DNA of 15,160 nt from assembly GCA_030145015.1 (NCBI GenBank), contig JAQYWI010000137.1, positions 1 to 15,160 on the forward strand, given 5' to 3'. The position numbers and the translations under genes were made by a program. Below the pieces are notes generated by a model. The model made no database searches and was not told the origin of the DNA. It saw nothing but the letters and a program-made list of their open reading frames with translations. Of this stretch, positions 6,002-13,868 are shown in pieces. The DNA comes from Desulfobacterales bacterium (GTDB lineage Bacteria; Desulfobacterota; Desulfobacteria; Desulfobacterales; JAHEIW01). The first letter of the stretch is position 1, and the number at the start of each line of letters is the position of its first letter.

Positions 6002-6097
6002 GGGACCGAGACTTTCAAAAACTTTTGGCAGCCTTAAAATGACCTTTTTATTGGCCATCATCTATACAGTGTCGGGCAGGTCTAAGAGGCATTGCTT

Positions 6098-7609
6098 ATG
6101 AACGTATCGAATATCATCAAACAGCATGTGGCTGAAAATCCAGACGCGACGGCAATTATTTATGAAGAACTTCGCATTACATATGGGGAACTTGATCGGT
6201 TGATTAATCGGGTTGCCGGTGGGCTGCTGAAATTGGGTTTGAAGCGCGGAGAAGTGTTATCGCTTTTTTTGCCGAGCCTTCCGGAATTGATCATCGGTTA
6301 TCTGGCAGCGGTTCGGGCGGGATTGACGGTTAATGTGGTAAACGCAATGCTCAGGGAACAGGAGGTGGCCTACATTCTAAAGGATTGCGCTACCCGTGCC
6401 GTTTTGGTGGATACGAGACGACTGTCAATCCTCGAAGCAATAAAGCCGGAGCTTGAGGCCCTAAACGCGGTGATCGTACTCGGAGAGTCGGTAAACGATC
6501 AATATGACACGTATGAATCCTTACTGGATTCGGGTACAGACGAATTCGAACCTGTTGACTTCCAAGACGGCGACCTGTGTCATTTGATGTACACATCGGG
6601 TACGACCGGCTGGCCCAAAGGCGTTATGGCCACTCATCGAAATGTCTGGCACAACGCAACCAATTTCGGGAAAATTCACTTCCAACCAACGGATACCATC
6701 ATGGTGGCCACGCCGATCTTTCATTGCTGGGGACTGGTCAACGGCACCTTTGGGATGCTATCTAAAGGGGGAAGCGTGATCACGGTGGAGCGGTTTTATC
6801 CTGATCGCGCCTTAAGCGATATTGAACGCCTTAAACCAACTATTTTTCAAGGCGTGCCGCCCATGTTCAACCTGTTGTTAAGGCAGCCAGAACTGGATAA
6901 GCGCAAGATCTCTTCGGTCGTCTTCTGTCTTTCGGCGGCCACCAAGATGCCGGAAAATCTGATTCATCAAGTAGAACAACGGCTCAAGTGGCGTTATGCC
7001 GAGGCCTGGGGCCTTACCGAGGTCTCCTGCGTGGGCACGACCGCACCATATAACGATACCCGCATCGGTTCTTGCGGCAGGGGCATGGACGATGGCGAGA
7101 TCAAGGTGGTGGATGAGCAGGGTGATATTTTACCACCCGGCCAGCAGGGAGAATTGTGCATTCGCGGGACTTGCGTTACGAAAGGGTATCTCAACAAACC
7201 GGAAGCCACAAAAGAGGCTTTCGATGCCACGGGCTGGTTTCATTCGGGTGACGTCGCTTACATGGACTCAGATGGATACGCTTACATTGTGGACCGCATA
7301 AAGGATATGATCAACGTAGGCGGTGAGAAAGTATTCCCATCAGAGGTCGAGGACATGATGTTATCCCACGCCAAGATTAAGGACCTGGTAATTGTGGGAA
7401 TTCCCGACGATCTTAAAGGCGAAGCGCCCAAGGCCTTCATCGTGCTTCGAGAGGGAGAGACCGCCACGGAAGGGGAAATCAGAACATATTGTAAAGAAAA
7501 AATGGCCCCTTACAAAGCGCCGGTGGCGGTTGAATTTATTGAGGAAGTGCCGCGCGCCGCATCGGGCAAGGCCCTGAGACGGTTGCTGCGAGATAAAGAA
7601 TGGCGTTAA
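6098..7609 (+). CDS. AMP-forming acyl-CoA synthetase (acyl-CoA ligase)
   Basis: The 503-residue cytoplasmic enzyme activates a carboxylic acid to its acyl-AMP and then the CoA thioester. It shows the adenylate-forming superfamily motifs in order: P-loop MYTSGTTGWPKGVM (164-177), AEAWGLTE (301-308), GWFHSGDVAYMDSDGY (379-394) with Asp385, DRIKDMINVGGEKVFPSEVE (399-418) including the hinge, and PRAASGKALRR (485-495) with the catalytic Lys491. Length and spacing match medium/long-chain acyl-CoA or aryl-CoA ligases; the substrate is not decided by sequence reading. The start is the ATG at 6098, nine bases after AGAGG; an in-frame TTG at 6092 lies too close to that site. It is the first gene of an operon with CoA-transferase and methyltransferase genes. 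Confidence 0.93.
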   Translation: MNVSNIIKQHVAENPDATAIIYEELRITYGELDRLINRVAGGLLKLGLKRGEVLSLFLPSLPELIIGYLAAVRAGLTVNVVNAMLREQEVAYILKDCATRAVLVDTRRLSILEAIKPELEALNAVIVLGESVNDQYDTYESLLDSGTDEFEPVDFQDGDLCHLMYTSGTTGWPKGVMATHRNVWHNATNFGKIHFQPTDTIMVATPIFHCWGLVNGTFGMLSKGGSVITVERFYPDRALSDIERLKPTIFQGVPPMFNLLLRQPELDKRKISSVVFCLSAATKMPENLIHQVEQRLKWRYAEAWGLTEVSCVGTTAPYNDTRIGSCGRGMDDGEIKVVDEQGDILPPGQQGELCIRGTCVTKGYLNKPEATKEAFDATGWFHSGDVAYMDSDGYAYIVDRIKDMINVGGEKVFPSEVEDMMLSHAKIKDLVIVGIPDDLKGEAPKAFIVLREGETATEGEIRTYCKEKMAPYKAPVAVEFIEEVPRAASGKALRRLLRDKEWR

Positions 7610-7651
7610 TGCGATTAAACATGAAACCACTTATAGAGGGAGGTATATGAT

Positions 7652-8473
7652 ATGAAAAAGGTATTGACCGGTCTCGAGGAGGCGGCCAATCTTGTTCACG
7701 ACGGAGATCTGGTAACCTTCGGCGGGGCGACCTTCCACAGGGCGCCAATGGAGTTCGTGCGGGAGCTGGTGCGCCAGGAGAAAAAAGACCTGAATCTGAT
7801 AGACCGTGAGCCGGCCATGGATTTTGATCTGCTCATCGGTGCCGGCTGCGTTGCCAAAGTCCGTACGGGCATGCTGGCCTTTGAGGTCTTTGGAATGGCT
7901 CCCAATTTTCGCAAGAAGTCGGAGAAAGGTGAAATCGTCACTAAAGAAGGGGCCTGCCAGCCGATTATCGCCGGATTTCGTGCCGCCGCGATGGGCCTGC
8001 CGTCGATACCCGTAAAAGGCATGCTGGGCTCCGACCTGCTGACGATCAGCGAGGTAGTGGGCAGCCAGAAGGAAATTCAGGATCCTTTCACGGGTGAAAC
8101 CATGATTGCCGTCCGAGCCATTGAACCGGATGTCAGCGTTATTCATGCCCAAAAGGCGGACGAATACGGCAATATAAGGATCGAGGGCCCTTTATATGAA
8201 GACGTCATCAAGGCCAAGGCGGCCAAAAAGGTGGTGGTAACCGTAGAAGAGCTGATTTCCAACCGTGATATCAGAAAAATGCCCGAGGCCACAACCATAC
8301 CTCATTTCATTGTGGATGCCGTTGTGGAAATTCCCAAAGGCGCCTATCCTTGCTCCTGCTTTAATTATTATGATGCAGCCTACGATCACATCAAGGAATA
8401 CCTCAAGGCAGCAGCTGAGGATCAATTCGAGCAATATCTGGATAACAATGTCTACAGGAGGGCAAGTGCATGA
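7652..8473 (+). CDS. CoA-transferase subunit A (glutaconate CoA-transferase/IpdA type)
   Basis: The 273-residue protein matches the alpha subunit of class I CoA-transferases, such as glutaconate CoA-transferase. It has the N-terminal VHDGDLVTFGGATFHRAPM (15-33), GAGCVAKVRTGML (63-75), the VKGMLGSDLL loop (121-130) and an Asp-rich region followed by HAQKADEYGN. Together with the next gene it would form an A2B2 enzyme moving CoA between carboxylic acids. The steroid-degradation protein pair IpdAB belongs to the same family but is a hydrolase, so the exact reaction is uncertain. A strong GAGGGAGG site precedes the ATG by 8 bases. It lies 42 bp after the acyl-CoA synthetase and overlaps subunit B by 4 bp. 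Confidence 0.88.
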   Translation: MKKVLTGLEEAANLVHDGDLVTFGGATFHRAPMEFVRELVRQEKKDLNLIDREPAMDFDLLIGAGCVAKVRTGMLAFEVFGMAPNFRKKSEKGEIVTKEGACQPIIAGFRAAAMGLPSIPVKGMLGSDLLTISEVVGSQKEIQDPFTGETMIAVRAIEPDVSVIHAQKADEYGNIRIEGPLYEDVIKAKAAKKVVVTVEELISNRDIRKMPEATTIPHFIVDAVVEIPKGAYPCSCFNYYDAAYDHIKEYLKAAAEDQFEQYLDNNVYRRASA

Positions 8474-9231
8474 ATGCAAGGATTGAGACACCGGATTTGA
8501 TGATTTATGCCATGGCCTTGGAGATCGACAATTTCAACACCGTGCTTCACGGTGTTTCTTCACCCCTGCCGATTCTGGCCATGAGCGTAGCGCGCAAAAC
8601 CCACGCACCGGATATGGCCTATATTTCAGGAGCAGAGGGGGTCGACCCCGAGCTTGACAGAATTTACCCATCATCCTTCGATACCCGCTTGAATCGGAAT
8701 GCAGTCGCCTACTTCGGGCTCCACGAGGCATTTGATCTGGCCCAGCGGGGTGAACTCGACCTCATGTTTTTGGGGGCTGCCCAGGTTGATCGAAAAGGCA
8801 ATACCAACCTCAGCCTCATCGGAGATGTTGAGCGGCCCAAAGTTCAACTGCCGGGCGGAGCCGCTTCGGCCTTTTTGATGCCGATTACGCCCAAGGTTGT
8901 GGTCTGGGTCACCCGGCATTCCAATAAGGTTTTTGTTGAGGAAGTGGATTTTGTGACCGGTCAAGGCTATAATCATCGTTCCGAGGAGTATAAAGTAAAT
9001 GAAATTGTGGTCATATCCAATCTGGCCGTGATGAACTTTAAAAACCCGGAACGGGAGATGCAGATTCAGCATTATCATCCGGGCCACACGGTTGACGAAA
9101 TCAAGGAAAACACCGGATTTGATCTGCGGGTGGCGCCTGATGCATCGGAAACGCCGGCCCCAACACAGGATATAATTGAACTCATTGAGGGAATTGACCG
9201 GGACGGCGTACGACGCAGCGAATTCCGTTAA
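8470..9231 (+). CDS. CoA-transferase subunit B (glutaconate CoA-transferase type)
   Basis: The 253-residue beta subunit starts inside the stop of subunit A (ATGA overlap), so the two are probably translationally coupled; AGGAGGG lies 7 bases upstream. Family features: YISGAEGVDPE (51-61) places Glu56 where beta subunits of glutaconate CoA-transferase carry the catalytic glutamate that forms the glutamyl-CoA intermediate; DLMFLGAAQVDRKGNTNLS follows, and then LPGGAASAFLM. The presence of this Glu argues for a transferase rather than an IpdB-type hydrolase subunit. The substrate pair (for example acetyl-CoA with a dicarboxylic acid) is not visible. It precedes the UroD-superfamily methyltransferase gene by 49 bp. 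Confidence 0.88.
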   Translation: MNARIETPDLMIYAMALEIDNFNTVLHGVSSPLPILAMSVARKTHAPDMAYISGAEGVDPELDRIYPSSFDTRLNRNAVAYFGLHEAFDLAQRGELDLMFLGAAQVDRKGNTNLSLIGDVERPKVQLPGGAASAFLMPITPKVVVWVTRHSNKVFVEEVDFVTGQGYNHRSEEYKVNEIVVISNLAVMNFKNPEREMQIQHYHPGHTVDEIKENTGFDLRVAPDASETPAPTQDIIELIEGIDRDGVRRSEFR

Positions 9232-9280
9232 AACGTAAACTTGTGGCCGAATACAACATTCTCATTAAGGAGAATTATAA

Positions 9281-10324
9281 ATGGTGACATACACCGGCAG
9301 GCAAAGAGTTTCCGCGGCCTTTAAAAAAACCTTTAGCGATCAGGATATAAAACTTGATCGAATTCCGGCTTACCCCATCCTGGGACACCACAACGCCCAG
9401 CTTGTCGGTGCCTCCATCAGGGAGTTTCTGCTGGATCCCAAAATTTTTGTGAAAGCCCAGGTGGCCGCTTATGAGCGCTACCGGCCGGATATCATCGTCA
9501 TGGAGAGGGATCTGCTCATGGATGTTGAAACCATGGGCAATGAGCTCAGATTCCCCGAGGACAGTATGTGCATATCCACCAAGGTGGCGCTTGAAGACAA
9601 GGGAAAATTGAGCAGCCTTAAACTCGCCGATCCCACCAAAGACGGCCGCATGCCGGGATATCTGGAAAGTCTGGCTGAAACCAAAAAGATCATCAGCGAT
9701 GCCATCGTCTCGGCCGTGATTGCCGGCCCCTGGACCGTTGCCATCGGCCTCAGGGAGGCGGGACGGCTGCTGCGGGATGCAATGAAAGATCCGGAATATG
9801 TTCATGAACTCATGGCGTTTTGCACCCAGGAATCCATCCGGTTCGGCGATGCGGTCTATCCCCTTAAAGTGGGGCTCAGCTTTTCCGAAGCCCCGGCCTC
9901 ATGCAGCCTTATCTCTCCCAAGATGTACCGGGAATTCATCTTTCCGTATCATAAACAGATCGTGGATCATTTTAAGGAGAAAAAGGTCGGAACGGGCCTT
10001 CATATTTGCGGTTATGCGGATCCAATTCTAGAAGACATGGTCAAAACGGGGGTAACGAACATGAGCATCGATGCACCGTCGGATCTGGCTAAAGCCCTGG
10101 AGGCAACCAGGGGCAAGGTCGTGCTCATCGGCAATATCAACACCAATCTTTTCTTTTCCGGAACCCGGCCGGATATGGAGCGGGCCATAAAAGACTGTAT
10201 TGCGATTGCGCCCGATGACAGCGGATATATCCTGTCCAGCGGTTGCGAAGTGCCCGGTATCGCTCCGCCGGAAAAGGTGGAATGGTTTATGGAAATCGTT
10301 AACGAACTTTGCGTCAAACCATAA
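9281..10324 (+). CDS. UroD-superfamily zinc methyltransferase (MtaA/MtbA-like)
   Basis: The 347-residue TIM-barrel protein belongs to the uroporphyrinogen decarboxylase superfamily, but its layout suits the corrinoid methyltransferase branch. It retains His241-x-Cys243 in LHICGYADP and Cys322 in SSGCEVP, the His-x-Cys...Cys zinc ligand set of MtaA, MtbA and related enzymes that activate a thiol to accept a methyl group from a methylated corrinoid protein. True HemE lacks this set. The region IIVMERDLLMDVETMG lies in the N-terminal part, and the SEAPASCSLISPKMYREF segment is typical of the group. An AAGGAG site precedes the ATG. It ends the operon started by the acyl-CoA synthetase. No corrinoid-binding protein is encoded nearby, so the partner must be elsewhere. 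Confidence 0.85.
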   Translation: MVTYTGRQRVSAAFKKTFSDQDIKLDRIPAYPILGHHNAQLVGASIREFLLDPKIFVKAQVAAYERYRPDIIVMERDLLMDVETMGNELRFPEDSMCISTKVALEDKGKLSSLKLADPTKDGRMPGYLESLAETKKIISDAIVSAVIAGPWTVAIGLREAGRLLRDAMKDPEYVHELMAFCTQESIRFGDAVYPLKVGLSFSEAPASCSLISPKMYREFIFPYHKQIVDHFKEKKVGTGLHICGYADPILEDMVKTGVTNMSIDAPSDLAKALEATRGKVVLIGNINTNLFFSGTRPDMERAIKDCIAIAPDDSGYILSSGCEVPGIAPPEKVEWFMEIVNELCVKP

Positions 10325-10356
10325 ATAACTGCACGCAGATAAGGCGGGACCTTCTA

Positions 10357-11739
10357 TTATTCCGGTTTGCGGTGGACGGCGAGCATCGTGATATCGTCAA
10401 ATTGGGGCGCATTGTCGATATGACGAAACAAATGGGTTTTGATTCGCTCGATCAATTCGCTTGCTGAGGAGGCCGGGGCTGCTATTACCGAAAGAAACCT
10501 TTCTTTAGAAAAAAATGCCTTTTGGGGCGAAAGGGCTTCGGTAACCCCGTCCGTATAGCCGATTAAACTGTCACCATACTCGAGCCGAGTCTGCCGGATT
10601 TCAAATTCCGCACCGGTGATGATGCCGACAACGGGTCCTTTTGCCGTCAACGTTTTCTTTATTCCGGACGGCCCGATTACGCAAGGGGGTTCGTGCCCCC
10701 CGTTGATAAAAGAAAGATTGCCGGTGGCCGGATCGAGCACCCCAAAAAAGATTGTTGCGAACATGACTTCCTGGCCGTGCTCCTCGGAGATATAATCATT
10801 GGTAAGGGATACGGCCTGCAGCATGCGGGTTACGTCGCTTTCCGGCGTGGCTTCTTTATCCCTGCTTGATTGCGCTAAAGACCATCCGCCCAGACTGATT
10901 TGTCCCGAGAAAACCCGTATCAGGCTGCGAAAAAGGGCCATATAAAGGGCCGACCCCACCCCTTTGTCGCATACGTCGGCTATCACCAGCCCGATGTAAT
11001 TTCCCGGCAGCATAAATACGTCATAAAAATCCCCGGAAACCTGTCGGGCGGGATGAAAACAGGTGTCGATGTCCCATCCCGGAATCTGGGGAATATCCGC
11101 AGGCAAAAAATCCCTTTGAATCTTTTTGCCTTTTTCAAGCTCGGCATTCAGTGCTTTCGAGTAGGTTGATAATTTGGCATACAGGCGCGCATTTTCAATC
11201 GCGATGGCTATCTGCCCGGCGATCATTTTCATCAATTCGGCGGTTTCCTCGCTGAAATGGCCGGTTTGGGCATGCAGCAAGGTGAGCAGGCCCAGCAGTT
11301 TATCGTCTCGCAAGATGGGCACTGCCAGCGCTGAACGAACGCTGTAAGGCTGGTCAGGGAGGTCCAACCAGCGATCATCTTCTTTGGTATCCATAATTAA
11401 GCCCACCTCGCGATGCCGTCGAACCCACCCGGCCAGTCCTTTATCTAAAACACGCCCGATGAGCTTGGTACGCTGCTCCGGCGTTGCATCACTGCGGGTC
11501 AAGATACTCTCTACCACCACGCCATTGCGATCGAGGAAAAACAGGCTTCCTTTTTCGGCCCCGGTTAATCCTGCAAAAACTTCCAGTGTTTTCTGCAGAA
11601 TTTTATTAAGCATTTTCTCTTTTCCGGAAGATCGCGCCAGGGAGACAAATTTCTCAAGCAGTTTGCTCTGGGCTTTAAACGCCGATTTTTCATTCCTTAA
11701 GCGATTCAACTCCTCTCTAAGCGCACTGGATTCCTTCAA
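10357..11739 (-). CDS. GAF domain plus RsbU/SpoIIE-type PP2C serine phosphatase
   Basis: The 460-residue soluble protein has an N-terminal coiled-coil stretch (about 1-35), a GAF sensor domain (about 40-190; GSLFFLDRNGVV and SALAVPILRDDKLLGLLTL are diagnostic), a linker helix (190-212) and a PP2C-like phosphatase of the RsbU/SpoIIE family. Metal-binding and active-site motifs are present: RQVSGDFYDVF (232-242), ADVCDKGVGSALYMA (254-268), GYTDGVTEA (394-402) and FDDITMLAV (447-455). Such proteins dephosphorylate STAS-domain anti-anti-sigma factors in partner-switching. No STAS or anti-sigma gene is in the window. The start is TTG, preceded by AGAGGT at suitable spacing. It is convergent with the operon to its left. 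Confidence 0.9.
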   Translation of the reverse strand: MKESSALREELNRLRNEKSAFKAQSKLLEKFVSLARSSGKEKMLNKILQKTLEVFAGLTGAEKGSLFFLDRNGVVVESILTRSDATPEQRTKLIGRVLDKGLAGWVRRHREVGLIMDTKEDDRWLDLPDQPYSVRSALAVPILRDDKLLGLLTLLHAQTGHFSEETAELMKMIAGQIAIAIENARLYAKLSTYSKALNAELEKGKKIQRDFLPADIPQIPGWDIDTCFHPARQVSGDFYDVFMLPGNYIGLVIADVCDKGVGSALYMALFRSLIRVFSGQISLGGWSLAQSSRDKEATPESDVTRMLQAVSLTNDYISEEHGQEVMFATIFFGVLDPATGNLSFINGGHEPPCVIGPSGIKKTLTAKGPVVGIITGAEFEIRQTRLEYGDSLIGYTDGVTEALSPQKAFFSKERFLSVIAAPASSASELIERIKTHLFRHIDNAPQFDDITMLAVHRKPE

Positions 11740-12249
11740 TTTAATCTACCTCTAGTAATGACGGGTTTGGTTGCGGGGAAGGGCAAAGCATCATCCTGGC
11801 CTGTTGGCCTGTCGGAATTGGAAAATATCGTTTGACTGCCGCTGATCAAAGCATATATAAATCGATATTACCGCCGAAATCATACATCAGTTGGTGAAAC
11901 AACACAAGGTCTACGGTGTCAGGTGTCAGTAAGGGCTCAGGGTTCAGAAGTTCAGGGTTAGGTCAACCTTGAAGGGTGAACCTTTGAGCCAGGCGGCAGA
12001 TACCTGACACCTGAAACCCGACACCTGACACCCAAAATAAACCTTTGTTTTGTAAATTAATTGCAGAACCCAACACTATGAGGCGGTAAAAAAATATAAA
12101 CACATAGATGCACGCGTCCACGTATTTGATCTGGTACTGCTGACCAATCCTTTTCATTCTTCTTCAATTGACGTCTCTGTCTGATCTCTGTTGCGATAAG
12201 AAATACGGCTTCACTGTGCGCAAACTTCATAGAATAAAGGAGGGCCATT
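11740..12249. other. Intergenic region with a palindromic repeat
   Basis: About 510 bp without a credible gene between the divergent phosphatase and stress-protein genes. A palindromic repeat occupies 11915-12032. I see no convincing promoter; a TTGACG at 12168-12173 has no good -10 at standard spacing. Short frames in the gap lack family resemblance. Confidence 0.6.
11915..12032. repeat. Palindromic MITE-like repeat, GGTGTCAGGTG type
   Basis: The ends GGTGTCAGGTG (11915-11925) and CACCTGACACC (12022-12032) are a perfect inverted pair. The arms hold tandem copies of the smaller unit GGTGTCAG (rightwards: CTGACACCTG at 12004-12013 and CACCTGACACC). The centre includes the imperfect palindrome AGGGTTAGGTCAACCTT. 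It is non-coding. Confidence 0.75.
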
Positions 12250-12675
12250 ATGTTTAACCGTATCCTTATGGCTTTTAAATTTGGGGCGGCCGCTAAGTTT
12301 GCACTTGTAAAAGGTATTGAACTTGCACGGGCAAATGCTGCGGAGCTGTATATCTTTCACGCCCTGGATTATATGTTAACGGAATTGGACGAGGATGATC
12401 CGAAGCGGGCTAAAGTCGTCGCTGACGCGGAGCAACAGTACGCTTCCAAAATAAAGCCGCTTCTGGAGGGCCTGCAAAAGGTCTCATTTACATGTTTGCC
12501 GTCTGATCCGGCTCTGGCAGTCTGTAAAATGGCGCGAGATATAAACGCAGACCTTATCATTTTGGGCTGCCACCAGCTTCCGGAAAAAATGAGCCTCGGT
12601 CGGGTCGATTATATCGGAATGACCATTCTCGAAAAGGCTCCCTGCGCGATTTTGCTGGTTCCGCTGTCTGAATAA
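12250..12675 (+). CDS. Universal stress protein (UspA family), ATP site degenerate
   Basis: The 141-residue protein has the alpha/beta UspA fold: first strand RILMAFKFG (4-12), helix FALVKGIELA, strand ELYIFHALD, and a C-terminal ADLIILGCHQL (100-110) leading to ILEKAPCAILLVPLS. A very good AAGGAGGG site precedes the ATG. In ATP-binding members the first strand ends in a conserved Asp and the C-terminal loop reads G-x2-G-x9-G-[S/T]; here the former is Lys10 and the latter is disrupted (G106-x2-Q109). This suggests a non-ATP-binding, UspA-type member. The last 192 bases also lie antisense to the START-domain gene. Stress or starvation induction is usual for the family, not shown here. Confidence 0.9.
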   Translation: MFNRILMAFKFGAAAKFALVKGIELARANAAELYIFHALDYMLTELDEDDPKRAKVVADAEQQYASKIKPLLEGLQKVSFTCLPSDPALAVCKMARDINADLIILGCHQLPEKMSLGRVDYIGMTILEKAPCAILLVPLSE

Positions 12676-13377
12676 TGCGGCTTTGGCATATTTGGGGTCT
12701 TTTGCAATCTTTATCAAGTTCTTAAGCGAGCGAACAGTCGTGTCCCGGGTGCCGGGATCGGAGATATAATTTGCAAACGGTCCCGCCGCATTGGTGCGAT
12801 TGATAAACGTGATACGTGTGCGTGCAGAAGAAACGCTTTCAAGGATCCAGCGATGTTCGGAATCCGTGATGCGGACATAACCGCTTCGCAAAGGAACAAA
12901 TTGCTCTTTTAGCGCGGTACTGCGTATCGCGACTTTTCCTAAAGCGCGATCGATGGTTACTTCAGTCTTATATACGACATCCCGGTCAGAAAACGGCCAT
13001 GGGGTATCAATTGCGATATACAGGAAAAGATTCAGTCCGGAAGTATTTTCAGAAGAGATCCTTCTGGATTCAATACACTTAAAAAACCATTTGGGGTAGG
13101 ATGGGATATCAGACAATACCGATCCGATCACTTCAATTGGTTGTTTAACAAGACAGACCCCTTTAAATTCGCGCCCGGAATGCCCGCGCAGTTCTCTGGC
13201 ATAAACTGCAACGCCATCTTCTTTTTCAACCAATTCCCACTCATTTCCAGCGAATAAAATCGCCGGACAGGTCAACCAAATCAAAATGATTTTTATAAGA
13301 TAAGCAATTTGAAGCGCTTTGTAACGCCGGCCGCGTTCCAAATATGGTGGGTTAGAGAACAATTTTAAAATGGCCAA
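12484..13377 (-). CDS. Exported START-domain (lipid-binding) protein with antisense C-terminal extension
   Basis: The 297-residue frame has a hydrophobic N-terminal signal or anchor (about residues 24-43, after RGRRYK) and then a START/SRPBCC lipid-binding domain (about 44-230). It carries NEWELVEKEDGVAVYAREL, a VLSDIPSYPKWF segment and FSDRDVVYK, all typical of bacterial START proteins. Residues from 235 on have no family resemblance and lie opposite the stress-protein gene. The start is uncertain: TTG at 13377 overlaps the previous gene by 13 bp and lacks a clear ribosome site; other in-frame TTG codons follow. It is the last gene of a minus-strand operon. A periplasmic or membrane role in binding a hydrophobic ligand is inferred. 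Confidence 0.75.
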   Translation of the reverse strand: MAILKLFSNPPYLERGRRYKALQIAYLIKIILIWLTCPAILFAGNEWELVEKEDGVAVYARELRGHSGREFKGVCLVKQPIEVIGSVLSDIPSYPKWFFKCIESRRISSENTSGLNLFLYIAIDTPWPFSDRDVVYKTEVTIDRALGKVAIRSTALKEQFVPLRSGYVRITDSEHRWILESVSSARTRITFINRTNAAGPFANYISDPGTRDTTVRSLKNLIKIAKDPKYAKAALFRQRNQQNRAGSLFENGHSDIIDPTEAHFFRKLVAAQNDKVCVYISRHFTDCQSRIRRQTCK

Positions 13378-13868
13378 AAAGACTGATCATACCAGATGTC
13401 TTCAGTCAGTTCCCGGTCAATATCGGCCAGAAAGTTCAGGTGCTGGGTTTCCCATTTTGCCAGCCAATTATATAGCGCTTTCTCATTTGGATCGGTCGCC
13501 GCTGCGGCACGATCGGAATAGAGTTTAATGGCACGTTCTTCCATGGACATCGCGGCCGATATTGCGGCCGCTTCAAACGCAGCTGCCGAAATTTCTGACT
13601 TGATTTCCCTTGCAAGCACCTGAGCCGTGATATCGGATTCATGCTGATCATTAAATTCCCCGGAATCGAACTGTTTATTATTTTGATAGGCTTTAAACTG
13701 TTCGGAAAGGATTCGGATATGATCTTTTTCCTCATTGGCCATCATTTCAAAAAAACGTTTTACAGCGTTGCCGGATGTTTGTTGGGCCACTTTTTCATAA
13801 AAGGCCTGTCCTCTTTTTTCCATCAGAATAGCACTTTTTAAAATTTCAGTCGTCTTGTCGTCACCCAT
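13365..13868 (-). CDS. Rubrerythrin/ferritin-like diiron protein
   Basis: The 167-residue four-helix-bundle protein has the diiron ligand pattern of the rubrerythrin superfamily: Glu17 in AILMEKRGQAFYEKVA, EEKDH (46-50) with Glu47 and His50, MSMEERAIKLY (107-117), and ETQH (140-143) with Glu140 and His143. The rubredoxin tail of classical rubrerythrin is absent, so it is of the short type (rubrerythrin-like or erythrin-like). Members reduce peroxide or store iron. The ATG at 13868 has an excellent GGAGGAA site, which itself lies within the last codons of the upstream hydrolase gene; their 8-bp overlap suggests translational coupling. An earlier TTG at 13889 would add seven residues but is not needed. 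The START-domain gene follows with a 13-bp overlap if its TTG start is right. Confidence 0.88.
   Translation of the reverse strand: MGDDKTTEILKSAILMEKRGQAFYEKVAQQTSGNAVKRFFEMMANEEKDHIRILSEQFKAYQNNKQFDSGEFNDQHESDITAQVLAREIKSEISAAAFEAAAISAAMSMEERAIKLYSDRAAAATDPNEKALYNWLAKWETQHLNFLADIDRELTEDIWYDQSFWPF

Larger units (their letters stand above)
5591..6097. other. Long intergenic region between the small metalloprotein and the acyl-CoA operon
   Basis: About 500 bp without a credible gene. It holds a terminator hairpin (5685-5718), a pair of AT-rich direct repeats (5789-5837), a TTTGC-ttc-GCAAA mini-hairpin near 5849-5861, a weak promoter-like TTGACA and a palindromic MITE-like repeat (5919-6001). 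The items are listed separately where I can support them. Confidence 0.7.

Noticed and set aside
7652..9231. IpdAB-type steroid ring hydrolase
   Set aside because: Glu56 in the beta subunit occupies the catalytic position of true CoA-transferases, and no steroid-degradation gene is nearby. It remains a secondary possibility only.
9281..10324. Annotating as true uroporphyrinogen decarboxylase (HemE)
   Set aside because: The His-x-Cys...Cys zinc ligand set and operon context with CoA genes fit the corrinoid methyltransferase branch, not haem synthesis.
12168..12200. Promoter upstream of the stress-protein gene
   Set aside because: TTGACG is present but the sequence at 17-bp spacing (TTGCGA) does not resemble a -10.
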